Below, piece after piece: positions 1-11,162 of a stretch of 64,000 bases of DNA (within the stretch, counting starts at the first letter, position 1; every line of letters starts with the position of its first letter). The position numbers were made by a program, and so were the translations under genes. Origin of the DNA: Dactylorhiza incarnata (taxonomy: Eukaryota; Streptophyta; Magnoliopsida; Asparagales; Orchidaceae); contig JAWHQI010000501.1 of assembly GCA_033032865.1 (NCBI GenBank), positions 806,001 through 870,000 on the forward strand. The letters run 5' to 3'. The notes below the pieces were generated by a model. It was not told the DNA's origin. It did no database searches and saw only the letters and a list, made by a program, of their open reading frames with translations.

Positions 1-2
1 CC

Positions 3-1000
3 TTTTTGAGGCACCGCCGTTCTCGTGATCAGGAAAATCAAGTAGAATTTGAAGAGTCGATCGGGGACACTAACACAACAAATAGGGATCATAATCTTAA
101 TCCTCCTAATCTTAACGAGCCAAATCCTGATGAGGACGCGCAACGGACCATGTCCTATTATGCGCGGCCGAATTTGGATGGCACACAGTCAAGCATTGTT
201 CGCCCCGTGGTGGCGAACAATAATTTTGAGATCAAGTCCAGCATCATACAAATGGTGCAACAATCAGTAACCTTCGATGGTCAACCAGACGAAGATCCAA
301 ATTCGCATATTTCTTACTTTCTTGAAATTTGTGATACTTTTAAAATCAATGGCGTCACCGATGACGCCATTCGATTACGTATTTTTCCTTTTTCTTTGCG
401 ATCTAAGGCCAAGCAGTGGCTGGGCTCCCTACCTAGTGGATCCATCTCTACATGGGCCGAAATGGCGGAAAAATTTCTAAATAAATATTTCCCGCCTTCA
501 AAGACCGCTAAATTGCGCACGGATATTGCGTCGTTCATGCAAATCGACTCGGAGACTCTCTATGACACATGAGAGCGCTTCAAGGAGCTTTTGCGTCGAT
601 GCCCTCACCACGCACTTGCCACTTGGCAACAAGTGCAAATATTTTATAATGGCTTAAATCTCCAAACGAGGCAAATGATTGATGCGGCCGCCGGGGGGAC
701 GTTAAATAACAAAACCCCGGTCGCCGCTCAAGAGCTTTTCGAAGAGATGGCCACGAATGCGTACCAGTGGAACATGCCCCGAGCGCTGCCTAATAAGCCG
801 GCCGGAATTTTTGAAATAGACGCAAACGCAAATTTGGCTTTACAAGTTGAGCGCTTAACAAAGCAAGTGACGGAGTTGTCTGCTTCCTCCGCCACTCCTC
901 CTTGGGCTAATAACGTTTTAATTAAAGAACATGTTGACTACATCGGAAATCCGCCTCGACCTTCCTATAACCCCAACACCGCTCCGTATAACAACACATA
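3..1000 (+). pseudogene. gag: Athila-1 gag, N-terminal and central part, one in-frame stop
   Basis: This is the capsid part of gag, which packages element RNA. The frame is open from the left edge; its first codon in good sequence is TTG at 6, so the true start lies outside. The retrotransposon gag core is clear: a DPNSHISYFLEICDTFKING-like stretch, AKQWLGSLPSGSISTW, and LLRRCPHH. A TGA at 570-572 sits where the family has Trp (YDT*ERFKELL), and the same frame continues to 1000. The Copia insertion at 1001 then cuts the gene; its continuation starts after 10279. Apart from the stop and the insertion this stretch is well preserved. Confidence 0.85.
996..1000. repeat. Left target-site duplication (ACATA) of the Copia element
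   Basis: ACATA directly precedes the TGTTGGA LTR start. The same five bases follow the right LTR at 10275-10279. A 5-bp duplication is the normal product of a Copia integrase. Confidence 0.93.
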
Positions 1001-1746
1001 TGTTGGATCTTACGGCGCCCTTAGAGGGGGGAGGGGTGAATAAGGGAATAAAATTCTTTTTATAATTTTTAGGATAATTACTAAGTTGTTTTTGATTAAT
1101 AGGAAATAAGATGACAATTTAGTAATAACTATTTTGCAATAATGAAATATTACGCCAATTGAGAGAAATCAAATAAACACAAATATAATCATGATTGCAT
1201 TATATAAAAAGGGTGTTTACAAAATTTGATTTCAATATCGCTAGAAATCGGAGGCGTATAAAAATGAATTTCTTTTCCTTTTCTATACCAACTTGTATCC
1301 CCACAAACCGGTTGGCTTTAGCCTATCCTTCCCCGGATAAGGCCTCAAGCCGCTCTATCCAATCCTTCCCCGGATATGGCCTCGAGCACCCCCTAGATCT
1401 AATCCCCTAGACCTAGTCGCCAACTCACGCGGCGAATTTCCCCTAAGCCGCGCAAGGACCTAGTCGTCAAAAACAAGGCGATTTCACTACAAGATACAAA
1501 TAAAGAAGTGAAGTAAATAACAAGCAAACTCCCTCTTGAAATTTCTGGAGATGAGGATGAAGGATCGCTGAAGCACGAGCGAGGTCGAAGCGATCGTTCT
1601 TCGGATGCAGCGTGATGGCTTCCTTCTCCAGATTTTCTTCTTTGGCTTTGAGTGGGAGATGATGTTTCGGCAGAGTAGCAGCACGAGAGTTTGGGCACAA
1701 GTAATGTCTCTGGAAGTTCTATCCCAAGACGAGAGAGAACACATCG

Positions 1747-1757
1747 TTTTATAAATA
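1747..1757 (-). promoter_or_regulatory. TATA-like box of the left Copia LTR
   Basis: The minus strand reads TATTTATAAAA. It directly abuts, on its upstream side, the cluster of GCTAGCGC / GCGGTAGC inverted repeats. The box itself is almost symmetrical, so its strand is taken from the element. A matching box lies at 9848-9859 in the right LTR, which would drive transcription. Confidence 0.6.
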
Positions 1758-1985
1758 CTAGTGCCTGTGGTAGCTGATAGCGCCTGCGGTAGCAGAACCG
1801 TCGGCGGCGTGGCGCTGTGCACGATCTTGAGCTAGCGCATGCGGTATCGCTAGCGCTGGCGGTAGCGTTGTGGAACCGCTGAGACGGAACCGCTGAGACA
1901 AAACCCCTGACATGATCTTGAGCTAGCGCTGGCGGTAGCGCTAGCGCCTGCGTTAACCTCTAGCGCTGGCGGTAGTGCTCCTTTC
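1758..1985. repeat. Cluster of short GC-rich imperfect palindromes in the Copia LTR
   Basis: Variants of GCTAGCGCxxGCGGTAGC recur here about eight times (TAGCGCCTGCGGTAGC, CTAGCGCTGGCGGTAGCG and others). The two halves are near reverse complements, so each unit can fold on itself. The right LTR has the same cluster at 9864-10125 with a few more copies. Confidence 0.8.
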
Positions 1986-2129
1986 AGAAAGTTTGATTCC
2001 ATGTTGCCTTCTACATGTGGAGTATTGCACCTATAGTTCCTGCACACTATAAACACACTAGAAGCAATATCAAATACAATATGAGATTTGTTATTCTCAA
2101 ACAAAGGGATGTGACACACATGTCCAACA

Positions 2130-2142
2130 ATCTCCCCCTTTT
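2130..2142 (-). other. Polypurine tract of the Copia element
   Basis: Read on the minus strand this is AAAAGGGGGAGAT, directly next to the LTR start TGTTGGA. It primes plus-strand DNA synthesis. Its position fixes the element orientation together with the primer-binding site at the other end. Confidence 0.88.
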
Positions 2143-4039
2143 GATAATAACAAATTCTCTAAGCAAGAAATCAACAATAGTGTTTATAGATAAGATAAGA
2201 AAGATAAAAGTGCAACTATAGTAAATGATATGCATGATAATGTGCATACACCCCCTATCTTAATGCTCCCCCTACATAAATATAATTTATGTGTTACTCC
2301 CCTTAAATGATAGATTTCATGAATTAGTCTCCCCTTAATCTTCTATATTTCTCCTATATAGATTTCTTCAATTAATCTCCCCCTTTTGGTATTATCAAAA
2401 GAAGGTGGGGTGAGGGTAGTAAGGAGGCATTTCTTATAAATGATAAAGCATGATCGAGCTTTTGTAATATAGATAATGATAAAGAGTTTAAGCATAGTAT
2501 ATATAAGAGATTTCAAATATAAAGATAAGAGTTTGTAAGCAAGCGGAAGATTATAAGAAACATCTTTTTGTAAGCATAAAAAGCATAAATAAAAATGTGA
2601 GTTTTAGTTCAAAATTAAAAGATGTTTTAACCTTTTTGAAATCTCAAAGTTTTTCATAAAAATACCAAGCATGCAATGAACATATCAAAGAGAGATTATA
2701 CTACAATGTTACTTAATTCTAAGTTCAAGAAATACCAAAACATTGTAGAGATCATGCTAAGTTATCTAGTGCATTTTTATATAAAGAGTAGTATAGATAA
2801 AGCATTAGAATCCAATACTCATGAGAAGAAGTATTATGAAAGATAATGATGTGCACATAAGTGTATTTTGAGCAATGTTAACAATGGATTTAAATCATCA
2901 AAATACAAGACATATGTAAAGTAAAGTGCACAATAAAGCACAAATAAATTACTTTCACACACTTTTAATGCACATAATTTTTTTAACAAAGTGGTGTAAT
3001 AGCTAAGGTTTGCACAAGCCACTTTACTATTCTTTCCAAGGTGCTCAACCTCACAATGCTTATGAAGACTTATCAGGAGGTTCAAGTAGTGCTTGGTGGA
3101 GTTATATTTGTCTACATATATAATTTTTTGTTCACATTTGTGAGACAACATTCTCCGAATACACTTGTTTTGCAAACCCAATTTTTAACTTAACCACTTT
3201 TCTAAATTTCATAAGTGCAATTCAAATGTAGTGTAGTCAATAAACTTATGCAAGTTTTAATTCATTGCACAAATATAATACTCAAGCAAGCATTTTTAGA
3301 TTTAGACACACATGTTGATTACCAAAATAAGTGAGTGAAATGTATCATTATCAATCATAAAACATTTACTCATACTTAGAGGCATGTTAAGCTGAGTTCT
3401 ACACATTTTTCAATACAATTGATGCACTTTAAATAGATATATCAAAGCATGATAAGCAAAATAATGTTCATAGTAATTTGAAAGAATACGTTTTAACATT
3501 GTAAATAATTCTAAATAATAGAATTCATACATGCTTGATATTGACAATAAAGATCATACAGTTTTTTTTGTTTTATCATTTTTAAATCAAATAAAAACAG
3601 AAAATCACAAAAACATATTTTTATAATTTTTGAATTTTGAATTGTTGTAGTAGATTTTTCATAATATGAATAAAACACAAATAACAGAAAAAAAAATATT
3701 TTTGTAATTTTGAATTTTGAATTTTTGTAGTTGATTTTTCATAACATGAAGAAAACAAAAATAACAAATGTCAGAAATACAAAAACAAAGTAGTACATAT
3801 AGACTGAAATATTTTTAGAGATTTTTAGAAATTTTGAAAATCAGAAAATTCCAACACCCACGCTAGCGCCGACGCTAGTGATAGCGCGGCAAACAGTACA
3901 CGATTTTTTAGGAATTTTAAATTTTTGATTTTTGATATTGATTAGGGGTCTTAAGTGTAGTCTTATGCAGAAATTGTATAATATTCAGAGATGTTTTGAT
4001 TGCTCAAATTGCATAAAACATTAGTGTTTTACATGTTAT
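2143..4039 (-). other. Copia 3' non-coding region between RNase H and the 3' LTR
   Basis: This is 1.9 kb of AT-rich sequence with no ORF resembling a known protein. SIRE-type elements may carry an envelope-like ORF here; none is visible. It contains an imperfect direct repeat of roughly 80 bp (about 3615-3690 and 3695-3770, built on TTTTGAATTTTGAATT and TAGTTGATTTTTCATAA). It also has an isolated patch of the LTR palindrome motif at 3861-3890. Confidence 0.6.
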
Positions 4040-4510
4040 TCATCCTAAGATGTCTAAGACTCCTAATTCCAATCTTAACATTTGAAACCTTGCATCGGGA
4101 AGAGGTTTAGTGAATATATCAGCAAGTTGAGAGTCCGTGCCAATGAAACTAATCCTTACATTTTCCTTTTTAATGTGATCCCTTATGAAATGATGACGCA
4201 CATCTATATGTTTGGATCTAGAGTGGTGAACCGGATTATTTGTGAGATCAATGGCACTTTTGTTGTCACATTTTAATTCAATAAGTTTTAGATGAAAACC
4301 AAAGTCCTCTAAAGTTTGGCTCATCCATAGAGCTTGTGCACAACAACTCTCTAATGCAATGTATTCGGCCTCCGTGGTGGAGAGTGCAACCGAATTTTGT
4401 TTCCTACTAGACCATGCAACTAATGAGGGTCCTAGAAAATGACAAGTACCACTAGTGCTTTTTCTATCAAGTGAACAACCGGCATAATCCGAATCGGAAT
4501 AGCCATGCAA
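4040..4510 (-). pseudogene. pol: Copia RNase H domain
   Basis: This is the C-terminal pol domain that degrades the RNA of the RNA-DNA hybrid. The translation has the Copia-type signatures SDSDYAGC, KSTSG, STTEAEYIAL, KCDNKSAIDL, HSRSKHIDVRHHFIRD and DIFTKPLP, so the acidic active-site residues are present. It is open for 156 codons to its stop. It is cut off from the upstream RT fragment (4547-4810) by a frameshift or stop between 4510 and 4547. Confidence 0.9.
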
Positions 4511-4546
4511 TGTAAATGAATCATTATGTGGGTACCATAATCCTAA

Positions 4547-5230
4547 TCAAGATGACCTAATGAGATATCTAAAGATTCGTTTTACCGCTTTTAAATGAGA
4601 TTCTTTTGGATTGGCTTGAAATCGAGCACATAAGCATACGACAAACATAATATCGGGTCTAGTTGCACTAAGATAAAGTAGGGATCCTATCATTCCTCTA
4701 TATAAGGTTTGATCAATTGAAGTTCCCGATTCATCTTTTCCTAATTTTAGTGACGCACTCATTGGTGTAGAAGCATGTTTAAGGTTTTCAAATCCAAAAC
4801 GTTTAAGCATATCATGGACATATTTTGTTTGACATACAAAAATACCATCAATTCTTTGAGATATTTGAAAACCAAGTAAAATAAGAAAATTCTCCTACTA
4901 GACTCATTTCAAATTCATTTTTCATCACTAAAATAACTTCATTACACATCTCTTCATTAGTAGATCCAAAAATTATATCATCAACATATATTTGTAATAT
5001 AATCATATCATCATTATTGTGCTTAATGAAGAGAGTATTATCCGCACTTCCCATAATATAACCATGCTTCAATAAAAATGATGTAAGTCTTTCATCCAAG
5101 CACGGGGCGCTTGTTTTAAACCATAAAGCGCTTTTTCTAGTTTATAAACATGATTTGGAAATTTTTCATTAATAAAACCGGGGGGTTGTTCAACATAAAC
5201 TTCTTCTTTTACAAACCCGTTTAGAAACGC
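4547..5230 (-). pseudogene. pol: Copia reverse transcriptase, central and C-terminal part, frameshifted
   Basis: Two open pieces are recognisable. 4848-5099 holds the polymerase catalytic box LQIYVDDIIFGST with both aspartates. 4547-4810 holds the later RT text (FGFENLKHASTPM, YRGMIGSLLYLSATRPDI). The frame changes near 4850-4870, and again before 5100 relative to the upstream fragment. The catalytic aspartates survive but the chain cannot be made in one piece. Confidence 0.88.
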
Positions 5231-5837
5231 ATTTTTTCACATCCATTTGAAATAGTTTTATTCTTTTAAAGCTTGCAAATGCTAGAAAAATTCTTATAGA
5301 CTCCAATCTAGCAACGGGTGCAAAAAATTCATCAAAATCTATCCCCTCGATTTGTGAATATCCTTGTGCTACTAAGCGTGCTTTATTTCTAGATATTCTA
5401 GACTCACCATCTAATTTATTTTTGAAAATCCATTTTACGCCTACAACCGGGTGATTAGATGGTCTTTCTACTAATTTCCAAACATTATGTCGCTCAAATT
5501 GTTCTAACTCTTCATTCATAGCCAAAAACCAAAATTCATCATTTAAAGCGGTAGAAACGATTTTTGGTTCTATTTCGTAAACAAAACAAATATTTGAAAA
5601 AGATTCATGCAGAGAAGAGCGAGTTCTTACCCCGATGGATGGTTCACCAATTATAAGTTCCCGTGGATGATCCTTTGTGAATTTTAAGATGCTTGGAGGT
5701 ACATATTCATCTTTCTTGGCCTCCTCTTCTTCTTCTTTGGAAGGTTCTTCATCACCATGCTCCAAAGGAGGTAATAGATCATCCATTTTGCCTGCGGAAA
5801 GTCTTTCTATACAAGAAACAAGCTCATCAAATTTCAC
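5190..5837 (-). pseudogene. pol: Copia integrase tail and N-terminal reverse transcriptase
   Basis: The 215-codon piece starts with an acidic linker ([10 protein letters not shown]). It then gives the usual start of Copia [58 protein letters not shown] and QMDVK. Near 5235 an A run is one base too long for the family reading, so the frame leaves the RT after QMDVK and becomes meaningless. It is in the same frame as the gag and protease-integrase pieces, showing one ancestral polyprotein. Confidence 0.88.
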
Positions 5838-5846
5838 ATTAATTGA

Positions 5847-7109
5847 TTATTCAACTTTTCTAGTTCTTTTATTAAAAACTCTATAAGCTTTACTAGTTGA
5901 AGAGTATCCAAGAAATGTTCCTTCATCACATTTTTCATCAAACTTTCCCAAGCTATCTTTTGTATTTAAAATGAAGCATTTACAACCAAAAACTTTGAAG
6001 TAAGATACACTAGGCTTCTTTTGAAAATAAAGTTCATATGGTGTGAGATTTAAAGATGGGCGAAGCATGATTCTATTTATAACATAACATGATGTGTTTA
6101 CGGCTTCTGCCCAAAAGGACTTAGGTAATTTATATTCACATAACATAGTGCGTGCTAGCTCTTGAAGTGTCCTATTCTTTCTTTCTACAACACCATTTTG
6201 TTGTGGTGTGCGTGGTGCGGAGAACTCATGTTTTATGCCTAACATATCACAATAAGATGTAAATTTTTCATTTTCAAATTCTCCTTCTTGATCCGAGCGA
6301 ATGCATTTAATTTTTAAATCACTTTCATTCTGAATATGAGTACATAATTTTGAAAATTCACAATACGCTTCGGATTTGGATGAGAGAAATATTGTCCAAT
6401 AATATCTAGAAAAATCATCTATTAAAACATATGTATATAATCTACCACCAAGACTTGCGGTGCTAACGGGACCAAAAAGATCCATATGAATTAATTGCAA
6501 AGGTCTTGTAGTAGAAATAACATTTTTACATTTGAAAGAGGATCTAGTAATTTTACCTTTTTGACATGGTGAACAAAGTGAAGGTAAATTTCCATTTAAT
6601 CTAGGCAATCCTCTAATTAAATCTCTTTTGGCAAGTTTTACAATAAGCTTTGTGCTAGCATGTCCTAGCATTCTATGCCAAAGTTCAAGTTCATCATTTT
6701 TGGTAATAAAACATTTTAAAGATGATTTTGAAAGATCATGAAATGAAACTATATAAACATTGTGTATTCTTAGTGCAGTTAGTAAAATATTATTTGTAAT
6801 AGGATTAGATATTTTGCATAGATTAGTAGAAGATTCAAATAAAACATCTAATCCTTTATCATATAATTGGCTAATTGAAATAAGATTATGTTTTAGCCCT
6901 TTTACATAAAGAATATTTGATATAGTGAAGGATTCGTTACCAACTGTACCAATTCCCATGATCCTTCCTTTCCCGTTGTCACCAAACGTCACGATCCCTC
7001 CCTTCTTCCTTTCTAGGCTAAGGAACTTAGCTTTATTGCCCGTCATATGCTTGGAGCATCCTGAATCCAAGTACCACACGTCTTTATTGTCCTTAGCCTG
7101 CCTGCACAT
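5847..7109 (-). pseudogene. pol: Copia protease and integrase
   Basis: The 420-codon open piece starts with the aspartic protease (WYLDSGCSKHMTG, active-site DSG). A GAG-pre-integrase region with a zinc-binding HxxxH...CxxC pattern follows (LWHRMLGH, LCSPCQKGK). The integrase core has MDLFGP, DDFSRYYW, SDQEGEFEN and TPQQNGVVERKNRTL, giving an apparent D,D,E triad. It ends at a TAA (5847-5849) ten bases before the next in-frame piece. A TAG at 7110-7112 separates it from gag in the same frame. Confidence 0.92.
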
Positions 7110-7334
7110 CTAGAAAGAAGATGAGAGTAAAGACCCGGATACCCAAGTAGAACCTCCCATAGAATAAGTGGAAGCCTTAGGTACCCAGATTTGCTTTAAA
7201 GTATTTTATTTTATTTTCCTGCAAGAACTAGTTGTGTGACCCAACCTATAATAGTTTACACACGAAATAAAGGGGGTTGAGACCCTTTTCTGGAAACTTT
7301 TCTTGCTGGAATAAATTTGATTTACAGAAGGAAA

Positions 7335-9050
7335 TCATTTTGAAAAAGAAATTTCAGGTTTCTGGTATGAGGTGCTAGCGCCGGCGTTAGTGGCTAGCGC
7401 CGGGCGGTAGCCCTCTCCTCGATATCTGAGCCCAAACTTTCCAGATCCATGGCAATGGTACCCTAGAATCATTTCCAGTGATTTTTGGCCTATACCAAAT
7501 TTTTTAATGGCCATGGTGAGATCATGAACTTGTGCTTTAAGTGAAGAATTTTCTTTCACAATCATGACACACTTATTTTCAAAACCTTTTTTGTTATTTT
7601 TGATTTGCAAAAGAGAGGCTTCCAATTTCCTTTCTAATTCCCCCTTCTCTTTTGTAAGAGTTTTGGCATGAGAGAGGGCTTTAGAAAGTGACTCTTCTAT
7701 ATCTTTTGTCAATTTTGTGGAGTGATCACATTCTTGGCAAGAAACCTTTCTTTTTTCTAAAACAATTACCTTTTTGGAAAGCTTTTGATTTTCTTTAATA
7801 AGAGATTCATTTTCACGATTTAATAAAATACTATCTTTCATATTTTTATCAAAAGCTTTGCAAGTTTCAAGAAATTCATTAAACAATTCATCATAAGTGG
7901 GAGGAGTTACCTCAGTGTCACTAGGAACACTGGTGTCGTCGCCGTCGTTTCCACGTCCCATGAGGCACATGTTTGCTTCCTCATCTTCGCTTGATGAAGA
8001 CCCACTTGATTCTTCGGAGGAGGAGGAGGAGGAGTCATCCCATGTTCTAGCTTTTAACACTTTCTTCTTCTCCTTCCCTTTGTGCCGTTTTTCTTTCTTC
8101 TCATTCAAGAACTTTGGGCACTGGCTCCGAATGTGCCCCGTCTTCCTACAATGATAGCATTCCGGTGGAGGTCTCTCTTCTTCATTGTCGCTCTCTTTTT
8201 CCTTCCTTGAAGATGACCCTTTCCATCTTTCACCTTTTTGGACAAATTTCCGGAAAGTGTTTCGCCTTTCCGGATTTCGCATGAACTTTCGGAAGTTCTT
8301 CACCAAAAGACTTTCTTCATCTTCATCCTCATCCTCTTGGCACTCTTTCTTTGATTTTAGTTCCAACGCCTTCTTCTTTGGCTCCTTGTTGTATTCATCA
8401 TGTTGGATTTTGAGTTCTACCTCATGGGTTTTGAGATTCCCAATGAGGCTCTCAACTTGGAGCGTCCTTAAGTTGTGCGACTCCGAAATAGCCGTCACCT
8501 TCGGGTTGAATTTTGGAGGAAGAGAACGAAGGATCTTACGGACCAAGTCGCCATTTGAGAAAGACTTTCCAAGAGCTTTTGAGGCATTGACGATCTTGGT
8601 GAAGCGCGTGTACATACCATCAACATCTTCGCTTTCGGAATTTTTCATATTCCGACTCCAGTTGAAAGGCTTGGAATCTTTAACCTGCGATGTACCTTCA
8701 TGAGTAACTTCCAAATGATTCCAAATTTCATAAGCAGTAGTACATGCAGAAATTCTATTAAATTCATTTCGATCTAACGCACAAAATAGAGCATTCATGG
8801 CTTTTGCGTTATTTTTACATTTGAGTTTATCCCGATCATCCCATTTATCTTTGGGTTTTTCTAACATAACCTCTCCAACTACAAATGTAAGAGGAGTGTA
8901 TTTTTCTTCTATCATGTTCCAAACCTCAATATCTAGGGTCATTAGAAAACAACGCATTCTATTTTTCCAATAATTATAATCTGACCCAGTAAATAGTGGA
9001 GGTCTACTAATTCCCTGACCCTCGGAAAAAGCGAGATCATAAGACGTCAT
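7335..9050 (-). CDS. gag: Copia gag, 571 codons
   Basis: The product forms the virus-like particle. The ATG at 9048-9050 lies 31 bases inside the primer-binding site end, as expected. The N-terminal half is the Copia gag core (RPPLFTGSDYNYWKNRM, LRSLPPKFNPKVTAI). A zinc knuckle follows at about residues 298-311, CYHCRKTGHIRSQC (CX2CX4HX4C), then a serine- and glutamate-rich stretch and coiled-coil-like text. The frame ends at TGA 7335-7337. The next 220 bases stay in frame and still show GHTTSSC-type text and IWVPK before the protease, with further stops at 7206-7208 and 7110-7112, so the original gag-pol was one ORF. Its last codons cover a patch of the LTR palindrome motif (7374-7411). Confidence 0.9.
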   Translation of the reverse strand: MTSYDLAFSEGQGISRPPLFTGSDYNYWKNRMRCFLMTLDIEVWNMIEEKYTPLTFVVGEVMLEKPKDKWDDRDKLKCKNNAKAMNALFCALDRNEFNRISACTTAYEIWNHLEVTHEGTSQVKDSKPFNWSRNMKNSESEDVDGMYTRFTKIVNASKALGKSFSNGDLVRKILRSLPPKFNPKVTAISESHNLRTLQVESLIGNLKTHEVELKIQHDEYNKEPKKKALELKSKKECQEDEDEDEESLLVKNFRKFMRNPERRNTFRKFVQKGERWKGSSSRKEKESDNEEERPPPECYHCRKTGHIRSQCPKFLNEKKEKRHKGKEKKKVLKARTWDDSSSSSSEESSGSSSSEDEEANMCLMGRGNDGDDTSVPSDTEVTPPTYDELFNEFLETCKAFDKNMKDSILLNRENESLIKENQKLSKKVIVLEKRKVSCQECDHSTKLTKDIEESLSKALSHAKTLTKEKGELERKLEASLLQIKNNKKGFENKCVMIVKENSSLKAQVHDLTMAIKKFGIGQKSLEMILGYHCHGSGKFGLRYRGEGYRPALATNAGASTSYQKPEISFSK

Positions 9051-9080
9051 TATTCCTGGTTTTTAAACCATTTGGAATAA

Positions 9081-9098
9081 CCTGGCTCTGATACCACT
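9081..9098 (-). other. Copia primer-binding site, initiator Met tRNA type
   Basis: The minus strand reads GTGGTATCAGAGCCAGG directly inside the right LTR. TGGTATCAGAGC is the complement of the 3' end of plant initiator Met tRNA, the usual primer of plant Copia elements. This makes the right LTR the 5' LTR of the element. Confidence 0.93.
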
Positions 9099-10274
9099 TG
9101 TTGGATCTTACGGCGCCCTTAGAGGGGGGGGGGGGGGGTGAATAAGGGAATAAAATTCTTTTTATAATTTTTAGGATAATTACTAAGTTGTTTTTGATTA
9201 ATAGGAAATAAGATGACAATTTAGTAATAACTATTTTGCAATAATGAAATATTACGCCAATTGAGAGAAATCAAATAAACACAAATATAATCATGATTGC
9301 ATTATATAAAAAGGGTGTTTACAAAATTTGATTTCAATATCGCTAGAAATCGGAGGCGTACAAAAATGAATTTCTTTTCCTTTTCTATACTGACTTGTAT
9401 CCCCACAAACCGGTTGGCTTTAGCCTATCCTTCCCCGGATAAGGCCTCAAGCCGCTCTAGTCAATCCTTCCCCGGATATGGCCTCGAGCACCCCCTAGAT
9501 CTAATCCCCTAGACCTAGTCGCCAACTCACGCGGCGAATTCCCCCTAAGCAGCGCAAGGACCTAGTCGCCAAAAACAAGGCGATTTCACTACAAGATACA
9601 AATAAAGAAGTGAAGTAAATAACAAGCAAACTCCCTCTTGAGATTTCTGGAGATGAGGATGAAGGATCGCTGAAGCACGAGCGAGGTCGAATCGATCGTT
9701 CTTCGGATGCAGTGTGATGGCTTCCTTCTCCAGATTTTCTTCTTTGGCTTTGAGTGGGAGATGATGTTTCGGCAGAGTAGCAGCGCGAGAGTTTGGGCAC
9801 AAGTAATGTCTCTGGAAGTTCTAACCCAAAACGAGAGAGAACACATCATTTTATAAATCTTGGAGCTAGCGCCTGCGGTAGCTGATAGCGCCTGCGGTAG
9901 CATTCGTGTGGAGCCGTTGCAGAACCGTCATCAGCGTGGCGCTGTGCAGATCTTGAGCTAGCGCCTGCGGTATCGCTAGCGCTGGCGGTAGCATTGTGGA
10001 ACCGCTGAGACGGAACCGCTGAGACAAAACCACTGACATGATCTTGAGCTAGCGCCTGGCGGTAGCGCTAGCGCTGGCGGTAGCGGTAGCGCCTGCGTTA
10101 ACCTCTAGCGCTGGCGGTAGTGCTCCTTTCAGAAAGTTTGATTCCATGCTGCCTTCTACCTGTGGAGTATTGCACCTATAGTTCCTGCACACTATAAACA
10201 CACTACAAGCAATATCAAATACAATATGAGATTTGTTATTCTCAAACAAAGGGATGTGACACACATGTCCAACA
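9099..10274 (-). repeat. Copia LTR, right (the 5' LTR in element orientation)
   Basis: Pair of 1001-2129, with the same TGTTGGA and TCCAACA ends. It carries a run of 15 G (9124-9138), a minus-strand TATA-like box at 9848-9859, and the GC-rich palindrome cluster at 9864-10125. This copy should contain the active promoter. ACATA at 10275-10279 is the second target-site duplication. Confidence 0.93.
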
Positions 10275-10279
10275 ACATA

Positions 10280-11160
10280 CAATGCGGGTTATAGGAATCA
10301 TCTGAATTTCTCATGGAGCAACCAAGGAAATGCTCAGCGTCCTATGAATCTAAATCAACATCCCCCTAATCAACTTCTTAACTTAACTCCGCCTCCAAAT
10401 TTGATTTCTCAAAATTTTAATCCACCCGATTTTCTACCGCAACAGCAAAAACTCTCTCCGCTTGAAGAGGTTTTTGCAAAATATGTTGCTAAAATGAAAA
10501 ATTTAGAGAATCTAGTGGGCCAGCTCGCAAAGATGATTTATGAGCGTCAACAAGGAGCACTATCGGGGAATACAGAGCAAAATCCAAAGGAGAGCGCGCA
10601 CGCGATTACACTCCGAAGCGGGAAGGAGGTGGTTTCAAAACAGGACGAACCTAAGGTAATTTCCTCTCCTCCTCCTCCTACTTTTAATTTATCTTCGAAT
10701 TTGCCCGCTACGGTAGCTCCGCACGCTTCTCTTTCAGCTGCGCACGCCTCTATTTTAAATCTGCGCGCTCCTACTTCTAATATTCCGTATCCATCTAAAT
10801 TTAAAAATGAGTGCGCCGAAAAAAATTATAAGAAATTTTTAGATGTTTAAAACAAATCCATATTAATGTACCTTTCTGCGAGGCTATCTCTCAAATGCCT
10901 AAATATGCGAAATATCTTAAGGAGTTGCTCTCCAATAAGAAAAAGTTAGAATATATTTCGCAAATTTCTTTAAACGCGGAATGCTCCGCAGTTGTACTCA
11001 ACAAATTGCCTAAAAAGCAAATGTCCCAGGACGGTTCTCCATCCCGTGTCTATTTGGCAATGTGTTAGTAAAACACGCCTTAGCGGATCTTAGAGCAAGC
11101 ATCAATCTCATGCTGTTCTCATTATTCAAAAAGCTAGTCTAGGAAATCCAAGGCCCACTC
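10280..11160 (+). pseudogene. gag-pol: Athila-1 gag C-terminus, pol N-terminus and start of protease
   Basis: Removing the Copia element and one ACATA copy leaves the gag frame open across the junction, which confirms the nesting. The text is rich in Asn, Pro and Gln, then gives LEEVFAKYVAKMKNLENLVG and HAITLRSGKEV, the Athila gag-pol transition. A frameshift near 10845 and others up to 11160 break the frame. The protease active-site segment is at about 11083-11110 and reads ADLRASINL. Athila proteases have DLGAS, so the active-site Gly is Arg here (AGA at 11092-11094). Confidence 0.8.
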
Positions 11161-11162
11161 GA

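Larger units (their letters stand above)
1001..2129 (-). repeat. Copia LTR, left (the 3' LTR in element orientation)
   Basis: It starts TGTTGGA and ends TCCAACA, a 7-bp terminal inverted repeat. It is nearly identical to 9099-10274. The main differences are a shorter G run (G6-A-G4 against G15) and a missing piece near 1790 in the palindrome cluster. A TATA-like box on the minus strand (1747-1757) and a cluster of GC-rich inverted repeats (1758-1985) form the promoter region. Confidence 0.93.
1001..10274 (-). mobile_element. Complete Ty1/Copia retrotransposon, 9.3 kb, minus strand
   Basis: Two LTRs of 1129 and 1176 bp flank gag and pol genes read on the minus strand in Copia order: gag, protease, integrase, RT, RNase H. 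A primer-binding site matching the 3' end of initiator Met tRNA adjoins the right LTR, and a purine-rich tract adjoins the left LTR. ACATA duplications border both ends. The long gag, LTRs over 1.1 kb and 1.9 kb of sequence between RNase H and the 3' LTR suggest the SIRE lineage, but that is inference. Pol has several frameshifts and stops, so the copy is not autonomous. The LTRs differ by roughly 2-3 percent by eye, indicating a fairly young insertion. Confidence 0.93.

Noticed and set aside
6..8. Apparent gag start at position 6
   Set aside because: The codon is TTG and the frame is open to the left edge, so the real start is outside the window.
1195..1822. ORFs of 70-111 codons in the Copia LTRs (repeated at 9297-9903)
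   Set aside because: They lie inside LTRs, recur in both, use several overlapping frames and show no domain.
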